Source: an uncultured Bacilli bacterium (lineage in GTDB: Bacteria; Bacillota_I; Bacilli_A; RF39; UBA660). Taken from it: 64,000 nucleotides of DNA. Made by a program: the position numbers and the translations under genes. The notes beneath the pieces are model-generated. The model was given only the letters and a program-made list of their open reading frames with translations, made no database searches and was not told the origin of the DNA. The DNA is taken from positions 186,001 through 250,000 of the forward strand of contig CAJTLN010000002.1 of the NCBI GenBank assembly GCA_910577505.1, read 5' to 3'. Shown here one piece after another: positions 33,578 through 42,463 of this stretch (positions are counted from its first letter, which is position 1; the number at the start of each line of letters is the position of its first letter).

Positions 33578-34726
33578 ATGAAAAAATGCCCAAAGTGTGG
33601 AACTATTTTGGATGATTCTAAGAAAAAATGTTATATGTGTGGTGCTGATCTATTAAGAAGTTCTATAACTAATTTTGGGGATTCTTTCAATGAACAGATT
33701 GGTGCAACAGTTACAACTAGTCAAGATAATGTTTTTAATAATGTTGAAAATATAACTGCTAAAGTAGATGATGTTGTAAGTAATAATGATAATGCTACTT
33801 TTTCACAACAATCTTCTGTAGATTTTTTTAAAAATGAAATGAGTGGTCTTAACTCTTTACAATATGATGATAGAACACCATTGGAGAAAATTTTTACAAA
33901 TGATTCAAAATATCGAGAAAAAGATGAAATAGATGCGGAATCTGCAATGAAAAATAATAATCAAAGTCCGATTATTCAAAATAATCCATCTCCACCAACT
34001 GGTCCATTCGTTCCACCTGCTGACAATAATGTACCAGTTACTGATATTAATAATCAAAATGCAACTGTTAATTTGGTTGATACGTTAACTAAAAAGAAAA
34101 AAGAAAAAAAAGTCAATCCACAGATTAATTGGGGAAATAATCTTACTAAAGCAAATGAAGGTGGATTTTGGGATTTTAAAAATAAAAAATCTGGTATTAG
34201 TATGAGTTTTATTGTTAATATAGCATGTTTTATTTTATTTGTAGTAGGAATTGTTTTTGTGTATTTTAATTTTATAAAGTCTAAAGATAATGGTAATAGT
34301 TCTTTTGGAGGACTTAATTATAAATTAGATGAAAAATTCGAATTAAAGACAGACAATGCTAATAGTAGATACTATATTAATGGTGATAATTGTACAATAA
34401 GAATAAATTATGGAGCTGCTAGTGGTGGTGATGGTTTTATTGAAAGTTACTATGAAGGAATAAAGTCTACTTATGAAAATCAACCTGGATATACAACAGC
34501 TACAGAAAAAATGCAAATTAATGGAAATGTCTGGTCTGAATTAAATGTTGTTGAAATAAAAGGAGATAGTAATAATAGTTCTGGTTATACGACAGCTACT
34601 AAATTTAGACATACTTCAATTGTTTATAATGCTAACTTTTATGATATAGTTTATACTAATCTTGATAATGATTCTGAGTGTACAGCAATGTATAAGAAAT
34701 TCACGAGTTCGTTAACTTTTGATTAG
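33578..34726 (+). CDS. Zinc-ribbon membrane protein, paralogue
   Basis: A 382-residue protein of the same build as its neighbour: zinc ribbon (C4, C7, C18, C21), a longer disordered Asn/Pro-rich linker, a membrane helix (about 213-235) and an external two-cysteine domain (C272 in NCTIRI, C368 in ECTAMY, ending SSLTF). The start has AGGAGGTGA, and only ten bases separate it from the first paralogue. The two probably arose by duplication and may act as a pair. Function unknown. Confidence 0.7.
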   Translation: MKKCPKCGTILDDSKKKCYMCGADLLRSSITNFGDSFNEQIGATVTTSQDNVFNNVENITAKVDDVVSNNDNATFSQQSSVDFFKNEMSGLNSLQYDDRTPLEKIFTNDSKYREKDEIDAESAMKNNNQSPIIQNNPSPPTGPFVPPADNNVPVTDINNQNATVNLVDTLTKKKKEKKVNPQINWGNNLTKANEGGFWDFKNKKSGISMSFIVNIACFILFVVGIVFVYFNFIKSKDNGNSSFGGLNYKLDEKFELKTDNANSRYYINGDNCTIRINYGAASGGDGFIESYYEGIKSTYENQPGYTTATEKMQINGNVWSELNVVEIKGDSNNSSGYTTATKFRHTSIVYNANFYDIVYTNLDNDSECTAMYKKFTSSLTFD

Positions 34727-34749
34727 AGATAATTAATATCTCTTTTTTT
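34725..34749 (+). terminator. Terminator after zinc-ribbon operon
   Basis: AGAGATA (34725-34731) pairs with TATCTCT (34737-34743), followed by T. Confidence 0.75.
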
Positions 34750-34829
34750 ATTAAATATTTTAATTATAAATCTTTTTAAGTTATATAAAATATGTTATTA
34801 TATATATTAGGATAGTAGGGGATGATAGG

Positions 34830-35090
34830 ATGAATATTAGTAAAGAATCTTTAAATGCGTTAAAAATTAAATTAGAAAAAGATTATGATAAGCTAGAAAA
34901 AGAAATTGTTAAATTATCTTCATGTGATAATAAAAAAGAAGAAATAGATAAAAAAGTTCAATTACAAATGATGATTGATGAACAATTAGATTATATTGAT
35001 AATATTATTAATTATCTTGATAAAGTGCCTAGATTATATGAAAAACTATTAAGAACGAGTGAAAAATATGATCAGATGGTAGGTGTTTAA
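34830..35090 (+). CDS. Hypothetical small coiled-coil protein
   Basis: An 86-residue, strongly helical, charged protein predicted to form a coiled coil. It leads an operon with the 617-residue gene two bases downstream. A TATTAT-type -10 about 30 bases ahead resembles the one before 6681. Function unknown. Confidence 0.6.
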   Translation: MNISKESLNALKIKLEKDYDKLEKEIVKLSSCDNKKEEIDKKVQLQMMIDEQLDYIDNIINYLDKVPRLYEKLLRTSEKYDQMVGV

Positions 35091-35092
35091 TT

Positions 35093-36946
35093 ATGAAGAA
35101 GAATATGAAGAGAGTATCAGCATTTAAATTATTTTATGATGAATTTGTATATCGTGAGAATTCTAGTATTTCGTATGCATCAATTGAAAGGAATATTGAT
35201 AAGATTAGAGAATTAACTTTAGGATTGAGAAAGACTTCTAAAGTTGATGTCGATTTTTATATGGTAAAACTTGATAGAGCAAATAGTAGAATAAAAGAAC
35301 AATTAAACGAAATGTATAAAGTTAATGTTGCTTTATTTGAGTATTTCTTTTTATTATATAAGTCTTGTATGGAAATGTGCAATGATAAAGTTTCAGATAT
35401 GCCATTTTTAATTAGTTGTGCATTTTATGAAGATTATCGATTAGATAATAAGACGGCAGAGGAATTAGAAAGTAGTCCTTATGTAGTTCCTAAATTTACT
35501 TCTTTAGAGAAAAAAGAAATTCGTAATGATGCTAAAGGGATGACAAAGTTTGAATATTTTGTGAAAAAAATTTCTAATAGCGAAAATGTGACTCAGTATA
35601 CTAAATTTATTGATAAAGCAAGAGCTATTATGAATACAAAGCCTAATATCAATGAATCTCATAGTGATTATTTTGCGAGAGTAGAACGTTTTTTAAAAGA
35701 TTTTGAGGCAATTTGTGGTAGGTTAGAGGAAAAAGCTAAATTAAATGGTGATTATGAAATTGTATCTGATTATATGGAAGTCGTTTTTAGAAAGAAATTT
35801 AATGAATGGTCAGTAGAAATAAAAAAAGTCGCTCTTGAATATTTAGATAAAACTTATAAAAAGATGAAAGAAAGTAATGAAATTAAGGTATGTTTTAATT
35901 TGGCTAATGATATATCTTTTGAGAGTTTTAAAGATTTAACTGAAGACTTAATAAAAGAAAAAGAAAAATACATGAAATTGTTTGAAAATGGTAAATTTAA
36001 TTCAATTGAAATTATGGATGATTCTTACATATCAAAGTTTAAAGAAAATTTAATTAATTCTTTTTTTGATAAAAGATATATTAATTCTCTTAATGATAAT
36101 TCTAATGTTATGGAATATGTAGAAAGAACTATTGATATATATAATTTGGCAGAAGATTTGGGAAATCAAATATTTGAGAGAATAATGTTTGATGCTAGTC
36201 ATTCTTCTTCTTTAAAAAGAAATAATGATGTTAGAAGTGCAATTATTACAAAGATTTATGATTTATATAATCCTATTTATTTATTAGCATTATTTGAAAA
36301 AGCTAAAAATGGTTTCGAAAGTTTATTAGCTAATAACTCTTCTAAATTTATAAAAGATTATAATGCTAAATTAGCAGAGAAAAAGTTGCAATATGATTTT
36401 CATGGACCATTACCAACGATGAATAGTATTAAGATGAAAGTTTTGGATAGAAGAAAAGAATTTATTGTTGAGCATTGTATTACAGAATTAAAGTCAAGAG
36501 ATTTGTTAGAAAGTTATGATACAAGAAATTATGATTTAGAAATTATTGCTAAAGATATTGAAGTAAATGAAATGATTACTTTATATGATCAAATAAAATA
36601 TAAAGTTAACACTTTTGATTATAGTTCTTTATATTTTTATAATAAAGAGATTGCTTTAGATGGATATGAAAAACAAGAAACATTAAAAGCAGCACAAGAA
36701 TTTGTAGTAAAAGATATATGTTCTAAATTAAAAATAAATAATTTGTCTGCTAAAGAAATGAAAGAAAGATATAGAGATATATGTTATGGATATTTTAACG
36801 AAGAATGCATATTTATTAATGATAAAGAAGAAATAGAAGTAAGTGATAATCTTGAATCTTTCTATGAAATTAGAAATAGATTTATACAAAGCAGTAAATG
36901 GAATGAGTTCTTAACTAATAATAAGATTAAAAGTAGTTTACAGTAG
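35093..36946 (+). CDS. Hypothetical large helical protein
   Basis: A 617-residue soluble, mostly helical protein. There is no signal peptide, membrane helix or catalytic motif that I recognise. It sits between a small coiled-coil gene and an 81-residue gene with gaps of two and nine bases, so the three probably form one operon and perhaps one complex. Confidence 0.65.
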   Translation: MKKNMKRVSAFKLFYDEFVYRENSSISYASIERNIDKIRELTLGLRKTSKVDVDFYMVKLDRANSRIKEQLNEMYKVNVALFEYFFLLYKSCMEMCNDKVSDMPFLISCAFYEDYRLDNKTAEELESSPYVVPKFTSLEKKEIRNDAKGMTKFEYFVKKISNSENVTQYTKFIDKARAIMNTKPNINESHSDYFARVERFLKDFEAICGRLEEKAKLNGDYEIVSDYMEVVFRKKFNEWSVEIKKVALEYLDKTYKKMKESNEIKVCFNLANDISFESFKDLTEDLIKEKEKYMKLFENGKFNSIEIMDDSYISKFKENLINSFFDKRYINSLNDNSNVMEYVERTIDIYNLAEDLGNQIFERIMFDASHSSSLKRNNDVRSAIITKIYDLYNPIYLLALFEKAKNGFESLLANNSSKFIKDYNAKLAEKKLQYDFHGPLPTMNSIKMKVLDRRKEFIVEHCITELKSRDLLESYDTRNYDLEIIAKDIEVNEMITLYDQIKYKVNTFDYSSLYFYNKEIALDGYEKQETLKAAQEFVVKDICSKLKINNLSAKEMKERYRDICYGYFNEECIFINDKEEIEVSDNLESFYEIRNRFIQSSKWNEFLTNNKIKSSLQ

Positions 36947-36955
36947 GTGATAATA

Positions 36956-37201
36956 ATGGATGAATATATTAATGAGTATAAAAAGTTATCTTTAAAAAAT
37001 AAAAGAGAAATATTATTAAAAGATATGGGTGAATTGTTAAATTCTATAGAATTATATTGTAAAAAGAAAAATATTAAAATAGATAGATTAAAAAGTAGTT
37101 ATTATATAAAGAACAGGGAAGCGTTGTTTGAAGAAGATTATTATGACTTATTGTTTATATATATTACTTATTTGAAAGAAGATTTAGCAGCAATAATATA
37201 G
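36956..37201 (+). CDS. Hypothetical small protein
   Basis: An 81-residue helical, lysine-rich protein. The ATG is preceded by AGGTGAT; the stop of the previous gene overlaps this site, so translation is coupled. Function unknown. Confidence 0.55.
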   Translation: MDEYINEYKKLSLKNKREILLKDMGELLNSIELYCKKKNIKIDRLKSSYYIKNREALFEEDYYDLLFIYITYLKEDLAAII

Positions 37202-37202
37202 A

Positions 37203-37230
37203 AAAAGTACTTAAAGAGAGTACTTTTTTT
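37203..37230 (+). terminator. Terminator
   Basis: AAAAGTACT (37203-37211) pairs with AGTACTTTT (37219-37227), followed by T. Confidence 0.8.
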
Positions 37231-37238
37231 ATTTTTTG

Positions 37239-37247
37239 TGTTATACT
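37239..37247 (+). promoter_or_regulatory. Extended -10 promoter
   Basis: TGT-TATACT, 21 bases ahead of the next start codon. Confidence 0.55.
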
Positions 37248-37267
37248 TGCATTGGGAGTGATGGCAA

Positions 37268-38020
37268 ATGAATCTTGAAGATATTATAGAGAAGATAAAG
37301 CGTTTAGAAAATGGTGGAAATGGTACAAATATGGTTTGTTTTATAGTGGCTTTTGATTTACTTTATTTTTTAAAGGATAATGATAATAGAGAAAGGTTTA
37401 TTTATGAATACTATAAAAATGACAATGGTATGTTTACAGCTAATTTTAAGAGAATTTGCTATTATTGTGAATCAATATTAATTGAAGATAATATATATAC
37501 TAATATGCTTAAGTCTATCGAAATGGAAGTAAATAGAGATGAATTGGTAAGTATGTATAATTATTATGATGCTATTGATAGAATAGAAAAAGCTAATATA
37601 AGTACAAAAGAAATGATAAGTGATGGTTTTAAAATAAGATTGCTTAAAGGAACTTTTGATGCAAGTAATGAAGATTATCAGAAACTTAATACTAATGTAA
37701 AGGATTTAAAAAATAGATATGATAAGAATATGGTAGATATTGTTACTATTATAGCTATATTTATTGCTGTTAGTATAGGAATGGTAAGTGGTATAAGTTT
37801 TAGTTTAGAAGCTTTTAGCAATGTTACTAGTTTAAATATATACAATATATGTCTTACTATTTCTATGGTGGGATTTGTAATATTTAATTTGTTTTATGCA
37901 ATTTTTAAATTTGTTTCAAAATTATGTGGTAAAGAATTAGATAATAAATATTATGTTATCTTTGTTGATGTAGTGTTTGTTGTATTAATTGTGTTTTTTG
38001 TATTTTTGATTGCGGGGTAG
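37268..38020 (+). CDS. Hypothetical protein, C-terminal membrane domain
   Basis: A 250-residue protein. The first 150 residues are soluble and helical with several Cys (in FKRICYYCESI). Three membrane helices fill the last 95 residues (about 158-180, 190-212 and 227-249). Function unknown. It is followed by the tRNA-Met/tRNA-Leu pair. Confidence 0.6.
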   Translation: MNLEDIIEKIKRLENGGNGTNMVCFIVAFDLLYFLKDNDNRERFIYEYYKNDNGMFTANFKRICYYCESILIEDNIYTNMLKSIEMEVNRDELVSMYNYYDAIDRIEKANISTKEMISDGFKIRLLKGTFDASNEDYQKLNTNVKDLKNRYDKNMVDIVTIIAIFIAVSIGMVSGISFSLEAFSNVTSLNIYNICLTISMVGFVIFNLFYAIFKFVSKLCGKELDNKYYVIFVDVVFVVLIVFFVFLIAG

Positions 38021-38093
38021 TAGTATTTTTATGGAAAAATAAGTACTATTCTAATTGCCAAAGATAAATTATATAAATTTTAAAATTTATGTA

Positions 38094-38122
38094 TTGCATA
38101 TTATTTAAGAATATGATATTAT
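38094..38122 (+). promoter_or_regulatory. Promoter of tRNA-Met/tRNA-Leu
   Basis: TTGCAT (38094-38099), a 17-base spacer and TATTAT (38117-38122) with a TG extension, 12 bases ahead of the first tRNA. Confidence 0.7.
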
Positions 38123-38134
38123 TAAAAAGTCGAT

Positions 38135-38211
38135 GGACCTCTAGCTCAGTTGGTTAGAGCATCCGGCTCATAACCGGGCGGTCGTAGGTTCGAGTCCTAC
38201 GAGGTCCACCA
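38135..38211 (+). tRNA. tRNA with CAT anticodon (Met, possibly Ile2)
   Basis: A 77-base cloverleaf: acceptor GGACCTC/GAGGTCC, D arm GCTC-GAGC, anticodon CAT at 38169-38171, T arm GTAGG-TTCGAGT-CCTAC and an encoded CCA. It resembles elongator tRNA-Met; a lysidine-modified tRNA-Ile cannot be excluded. Confidence 0.93.
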
Positions 38212-38220
38212 CTTATATAT

Positions 38221-38305
38221 GCGAGTGTGGCGAAATTGGTAGACGCGCTAGACTTAGGATCTAGTTCCTTACGGAGTGGGGGTTCAAGTCCCTTCACTCG
38301 CACCA
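38221..38305 (+). tRNA. tRNA-Leu (TAG)
   Basis: An 85-base class II tRNA: acceptor GCGAGTG/CACTCGC (G-U tolerant), long variable arm, anticodon TAG at 38255-38257, encoded CCA. It follows tRNA-Met by nine bases and is probably processed from the same transcript. Confidence 0.93.
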
Positions 38306-38357
38306 TTTTTAGTTAATTACACAAAATGTGATATTATAAATTATAAAAATTAGAACG

Positions 38358-38383
38358 AGACAATTATTAAATTGTCTTTTTTC
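38358..38383 (+). terminator. Terminator after tRNA pair
   Basis: AGACAATT (38358-38365) pairs with AATTGTCT (38370-38377), followed by T. The remaining 110 bases to the next gene hold a second hairpin without a T-run (near 38415-38436) and a promoter. Confidence 0.8.
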
Positions 38384-38494
38384 TTTGTATATATGTATAT
38401 TATAAATAATTGATGTACTACTTTATATGAAGTAGTATAAATTTATCATATAAAATTAATAGAATTCAGTTATGTTTTTTATGTATTAAAGTTA

Positions 38495-38503
38495 TGTTAT
38501 AAT
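38495..38503 (+). promoter_or_regulatory. Extended -10 promoter for repeat protein
   Basis: TGT-TATAAT only 22 bases ahead of the ATG, so the messenger leader would be about 15 bases. Confidence 0.6.
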
Positions 38504-38524
38504 ACAATCATTGAGTTGATTTTT

Positions 38525-40447
38525 ATGCAAGATAGTAAATATTTTTATGAAGGTGTTCCGTTAACACAATATTGCAAGGAACATATTAATCCGAATAGTG
38601 TAAGAACTAGGATTTGGAAGAAGAGAAATAATCCTAAGTATGAAAAAAATACAGACCAAGAGATTATTGATATGGTAATAAAGTCTTATGGTACAGGTGT
38701 TAAATATATGTATGGAGATATAACATTGCGACAATATTGCAAAGATAATGGTTTAGTATTTGGGACAATTACATCTAGAATAAATATTTTGAAAAAGAAA
38801 AATCCTACTTTATCAAATGATGAATTGGTAAGACTGGCGGTCGATGAGTTTGAAAATAAAAATTATACTTTATTTTATAAAGGAATGTTATTAAAAGATT
38901 ATTGTGAAATGCATCCTGAAGTAAAATATAATACAATAAGGACTTATATTGCACGCGAAAAAGAAAGAAATCCTACCAAAACGACAGACGAGCTGGTAGA
39001 GCAATATTTATCAAAGGAACACTTTGGTATATATAAATATTATTATTATGGAATTCCACTAGTAGTATATTGCGAAAATCATAATATTAGCATTGTTGCA
39101 GTTAAAGGAAGAATATATAGGTGTAGAAAAGATAATCAGACACTAAGCGATGATGAATTAGTTGAAATGGTAATGAACAGTTATGAACCATTTAGTCCTA
39201 AATATAATTATAAAGGAATGACATTAAGTCAATATTGTAAATGTAATAATTTATCTTATTATAGTGTAGTATCTTTTGTAAAAAGAAGATTAGAGAAAAA
39301 TAATAGTTTAAATATAGATGATTTAATAGATGAAGGAATAAAAACAATTAAAAGATATGGAATTATTTATTATTATGGAGGAATGCCTCTTAGAGATTAT
39401 GCTAAAGAACATGGATTAAATGCTAGTTCAATTAGAGCATCAATATTGAGGAAAAAAAGAAAATCTAATTTGCCTTTACAAGAAATTGTAAATGAGTGCG
39501 TATTAATGTATAAAGAGTTTAGCATTAAGTATTTTTATGGAGATGAGACTTTAATTGATTTTTGCAGAAGGACGGGAATAAATTATAATACTGTAATACA
39601 TAAATATATCGATTTTTATGCAGATAGAGATGATATTGATATAAATTCAGCGATAGCTTTAATAGTTGATAGTGTGTTAAAGAATCAAACTAAGAGAGTT
39701 AAATATTTTTATGGAGAAGATAGTTTATCTTTGTTTTGTCGTAAAAATGGATATTCTTATACTGCTATATATCAAAGACTTATGACACTTGAAAAAAAAT
39801 ATATTTATGATTCACAGGAAGAAGCAGTAGAAGATGCTGTTTTAGAATATAAAATTAAAAGAATAAGAGAAATTAACAAGTATTTAGATATAGTAGTTGA
39901 TGTTGAACATGAGAAGATAGTTGATATTTGTGAATTTATGAAAATAAATTTAGAAAATTTATATGATTTAGTGGAAATGGGATTTGAATATAAGCAAGCC
40001 ATAATGATGATTTTGTGGTTTGCGACGGCAGAAGACGAAGTAAATAATAAAATTCTTACTGATAAAGACTTGGAAAATATTTATGATACTATTGATAATT
40101 TATTAAAGAAGCATAATAAAGATAATGTGTATAGTCTTAGAGTTTTAGTAGGATTATACAGGAGTAATCTTATTGATACAAGAGAATATATATTAAACTT
40201 GTTTAAAGAATATATTTTTGAAGCAATTGATGAAGTTAGTAGATGGAATAGTATTAATTTAAGTCCAGTAGAATTAGATTTATATGTAGAAGAAACTAGT
40301 TTATATGTTTTAGTATCTTTGGATAAAATTTTTTATGGTGATGATGAACAAATATGTAATAATATGAAATTAATGATTAGAAGTATGTTAGAAAATAAGA
40401 TGCAAAGTAGAAGAAATAATGAAGTTAGGTTAGTTAAAGAAAGTTAA
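38525..40447 (+). CDS. Protein with eight HTH-like repeats
   Basis: A 640-residue protein. Residues 5-446 are eight tandem repeats of 54-58 residues, beginning near 5, 60, 115, 171, 226, 281, 335 and 393. Each opens with an aromatic-rich YFYG segment, then a Leu and YC pair (for example LRQYCKDNG) and a helix-turn-helix-like pattern (TITSRI, SIRASI, AIYQRL), then an acidic helix of the type DDELV. Spacing and chemistry suggest a chain of small HTH modules that could bind a long stretch of DNA, or act as a helical scaffold. The last 195 residues are a separate helical domain. No signal peptide. ATG at 38525 is preferred over an upstream TTG. Function is inferred. Confidence 0.75.
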   Translation: MQDSKYFYEGVPLTQYCKEHINPNSVRTRIWKKRNNPKYEKNTDQEIIDMVIKSYGTGVKYMYGDITLRQYCKDNGLVFGTITSRINILKKKNPTLSNDELVRLAVDEFENKNYTLFYKGMLLKDYCEMHPEVKYNTIRTYIAREKERNPTKTTDELVEQYLSKEHFGIYKYYYYGIPLVVYCENHNISIVAVKGRIYRCRKDNQTLSDDELVEMVMNSYEPFSPKYNYKGMTLSQYCKCNNLSYYSVVSFVKRRLEKNNSLNIDDLIDEGIKTIKRYGIIYYYGGMPLRDYAKEHGLNASSIRASILRKKRKSNLPLQEIVNECVLMYKEFSIKYFYGDETLIDFCRRTGINYNTVIHKYIDFYADRDDIDINSAIALIVDSVLKNQTKRVKYFYGEDSLSLFCRKNGYSYTAIYQRLMTLEKKYIYDSQEEAVEDAVLEYKIKRIREINKYLDIVVDVEHEKIVDICEFMKINLENLYDLVEMGFEYKQAIMMILWFATAEDEVNNKILTDKDLENIYDTIDNLLKKHNKDNVYSLRVLVGLYRSNLIDTREYILNLFKEYIFEAIDEVSRWNSINLSPVELDLYVEETSLYVLVSLDKIFYGDDEQICNNMKLMIRSMLENKMQSRRNNEVRLVKES

Positions 40448-40476
40448 AATATATGTAAAAATACATATATTTTTTT
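40447..40476 (+). terminator. Terminator after repeat protein gene
   Basis: AAATATATGTA (40447-40457) pairs with TACATATATTT (40462-40472), followed by T. Confidence 0.8.
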
Positions 40477-40495
40477 ATTTAGATAGTTTATAAAT

Positions 40496-40523
40496 TTACA
40501 CTTGGCAAAATAAATGATATTAT
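40496..40523 (+). promoter_or_regulatory. Promoter
   Basis: TTTACA near 40496, about 16 bases, then TGA-TATTAT ending at 40523. Confidence 0.55.
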
Positions 40524-40547
40524 TATTATGATAGAAGGTGTAGGATT

Positions 40548-42371
40548 ATGAATGAGCAAAATAATAATTTAAATTCACAGTTCAGTAGTCAGCCAACTAA
40601 TCAAAATGTTGGAGGTCAACCTACACAACCAGTAAAAAACAGATTTTTTTCACCTGATTTATTTAATGATTCAAGTGTTAATGATGTCGGTTCTTCAACT
40701 AGTAGTAGTGTAAATAATAATGTAATAAGTTGGGGAGTAGGACAGAAAAAAAACTCTAATGAATTAAATTCGTTGAGTGCTAATAATCAAGTTAGTAATC
40801 AAGGAAATACGTATGCGACTTCAGAACAATTATTGGAACAAGTTAATGGTGATGTTTATGAAGTTTTGGACGATGAATTTTTAATGAATAACGATACTTT
40901 GGGACAGCAATCTCTTCAAACTAATAATTCAATTGGGATAGAGAATACTCCTTTATTTCAAGAAGCTAATAATGTTTCAAGTCAACAAAACAACTTTAAT
41001 AATCAAAATCAGATGTTTCAACAAAATCAACAAGTGCAACAACAGTTAAATCAACAATATATACAGCAACCATTTAATCATGGAGTGCAAAATCAACAAG
41101 TGCAACAACAATATATGCCACAATCTGGGCAACCTATGCTTGGAGTTCAGCAACCAATCCCTGTACAGCAACCTGAAAATAATATTCAAAATTCGTCTTG
41201 GAAGGATGGTATAGGAGTTGTTCAACCAAATGGAGAAGATTGGATGCAACAGCAACCTCTTAGTGCTGCATCATTAGGAGTAGGAGCTATTAGTGGAGAA
41301 GAATTAGCTAAAGATGTCGTAGAGGAGTCTAAATTCTTTAATCCTAATATAAATAAAGTTGTTGAAGAACAACAACAAAGTCAACAAGAGCAACAGCAAC
41401 AATTTGCAATGCAATATGGTAACGGTCAGGGAGTAATTTTGGAAGATCCAGCACCTGAAATTGATGATAATGCTTTATTAAGACAATATGTTGGTTCGTC
41501 TTTTCAAAAAATATCTATGGCACCATTTTCTTTTCCAGCATTTTTATTTTCTGGTGTATATTTTATGTATAGAAAGATGTTTTTGCTAGGTGCAATTTTG
41601 TTTTTGATTGAATTTGCTATTGCTAATCTATTACCTAATGGAATAGCTCAAATAGCAGTCATTGCATTTCATATAGTTTTAGCTTTAGTTGTAAATCCAA
41701 TTTATATTAAGGTAGCTAAAGGTAGAGTTAAAGGAATAAAAAAAGCTAAGAAAAATAAAAACAAGAATCAAATTGAGCTTAATACAATTTGTCAAAATAA
41801 AGGTGGTACTAGTTTATCTAAAACTTTTATTTTGACGATAATATGTTCAATATTTGGAGTGATTATTTCGTTTATATTTTTGTCTGGAAGTTTGATTGCA
41901 AAAATATTTAACTTTATTGATGTTGGTATAATTGATAATGAACCAGCTAAATATGAAGGTACTATTGCTACTTCTGATTATGATGTCTTAGGTAATATGA
42001 ATATAGAAATACCTTCGGTATTTAAAAAAGATGGAGAAACATTTAGTTATACTTATACAAGTGATGGTACAGGAGTATTTAATACTTGTACATTATCTAT
42101 TGGAAAATTACATAAGTTTACTAGTGGAGAAGATTTTATTAATCAATATATTGAATATGAAAAACTTGATGTTAACATTGGAAAAACAACTACAAAAGGA
42201 ATTACTTGGTATACAGTAGTGAACGAAAATTCTGTTGGTAAGCAATTTTATAGAGCTGCTGATATAAATAATGAAGTAGTACTATTTGATTTTAGTGTAG
42301 GAGCAGATACACCGACTGGAGTGTGTGATGCATATTTAGTTGATATTATTGATTCTATTTCTTTAAAATAA
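40548..42371 (+). CDS. Gln/Asn-rich membrane protein, two-Cys ectodomain
   Basis: A 607-residue protein in three parts. Residues 1-310 are low-complexity and rich in Gln and Asn. Residues 315-460 hold about four membrane helices and a lysine-rich loop. Residues 465-607 form an external domain with C514 in TCTLSI, a Trp, C593 and the closing DSISL. That last domain follows the same pattern as the two zinc-ribbon proteins at 32.7-34.7 kb, although this protein has no zinc ribbon. The RBS is AGAAGGTG. Function unknown. Confidence 0.65.
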   Translation: MNEQNNNLNSQFSSQPTNQNVGGQPTQPVKNRFFSPDLFNDSSVNDVGSSTSSSVNNNVISWGVGQKKNSNELNSLSANNQVSNQGNTYATSEQLLEQVNGDVYEVLDDEFLMNNDTLGQQSLQTNNSIGIENTPLFQEANNVSSQQNNFNNQNQMFQQNQQVQQQLNQQYIQQPFNHGVQNQQVQQQYMPQSGQPMLGVQQPIPVQQPENNIQNSSWKDGIGVVQPNGEDWMQQQPLSAASLGVGAISGEELAKDVVEESKFFNPNINKVVEEQQQSQQEQQQQFAMQYGNGQGVILEDPAPEIDDNALLRQYVGSSFQKISMAPFSFPAFLFSGVYFMYRKMFLLGAILFLIEFAIANLLPNGIAQIAVIAFHIVLALVVNPIYIKVAKGRVKGIKKAKKNKNKNQIELNTICQNKGGTSLSKTFILTIICSIFGVIISFIFLSGSLIAKIFNFIDVGIIDNEPAKYEGTIATSDYDVLGNMNIEIPSVFKKDGETFSYTYTSDGTGVFNTCTLSIGKLHKFTSGEDFINQYIEYEKLDVNIGKTTTKGITWYTVVNENSVGKQFYRAADINNEVVLFDFSVGADTPTGVCDAYLVDIIDSISLK

Positions 42372-42388
42372 AAATAAATTTTTAGTAA

Positions 42389-42413
42389 AAAAGCTCATAT
42401 GACATGGGCTTTT
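42389..42413 (+). terminator. Possible terminator
   Basis: AAAAGCTCAT pairs with ATGGGCTTTT (with one G-U pair). Only a short T-run follows. Confidence 0.55.
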
Positions 42414-42433
42414 GTTCTATTTTAAGGAGAATA

Positions 42434-42442
42434 TGATATAAT
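42434..42442 (+). promoter_or_regulatory. Extended -10 promoter for murL-murD2
   Basis: TGA-TATAAT, 22 bases ahead of the murL start codon. Confidence 0.6.
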
Positions 42443-42463
42443 TTATTTGGAGGCGACTCGTGC

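Noticed and set aside
38525..39862. Regularly spaced similar segments suggestive of a CRISPR or tandem DNA repeat.
   Set aside because: The repeats are at protein level only; the DNA is diverged and the frame is open throughout, so this is a coding repeat.
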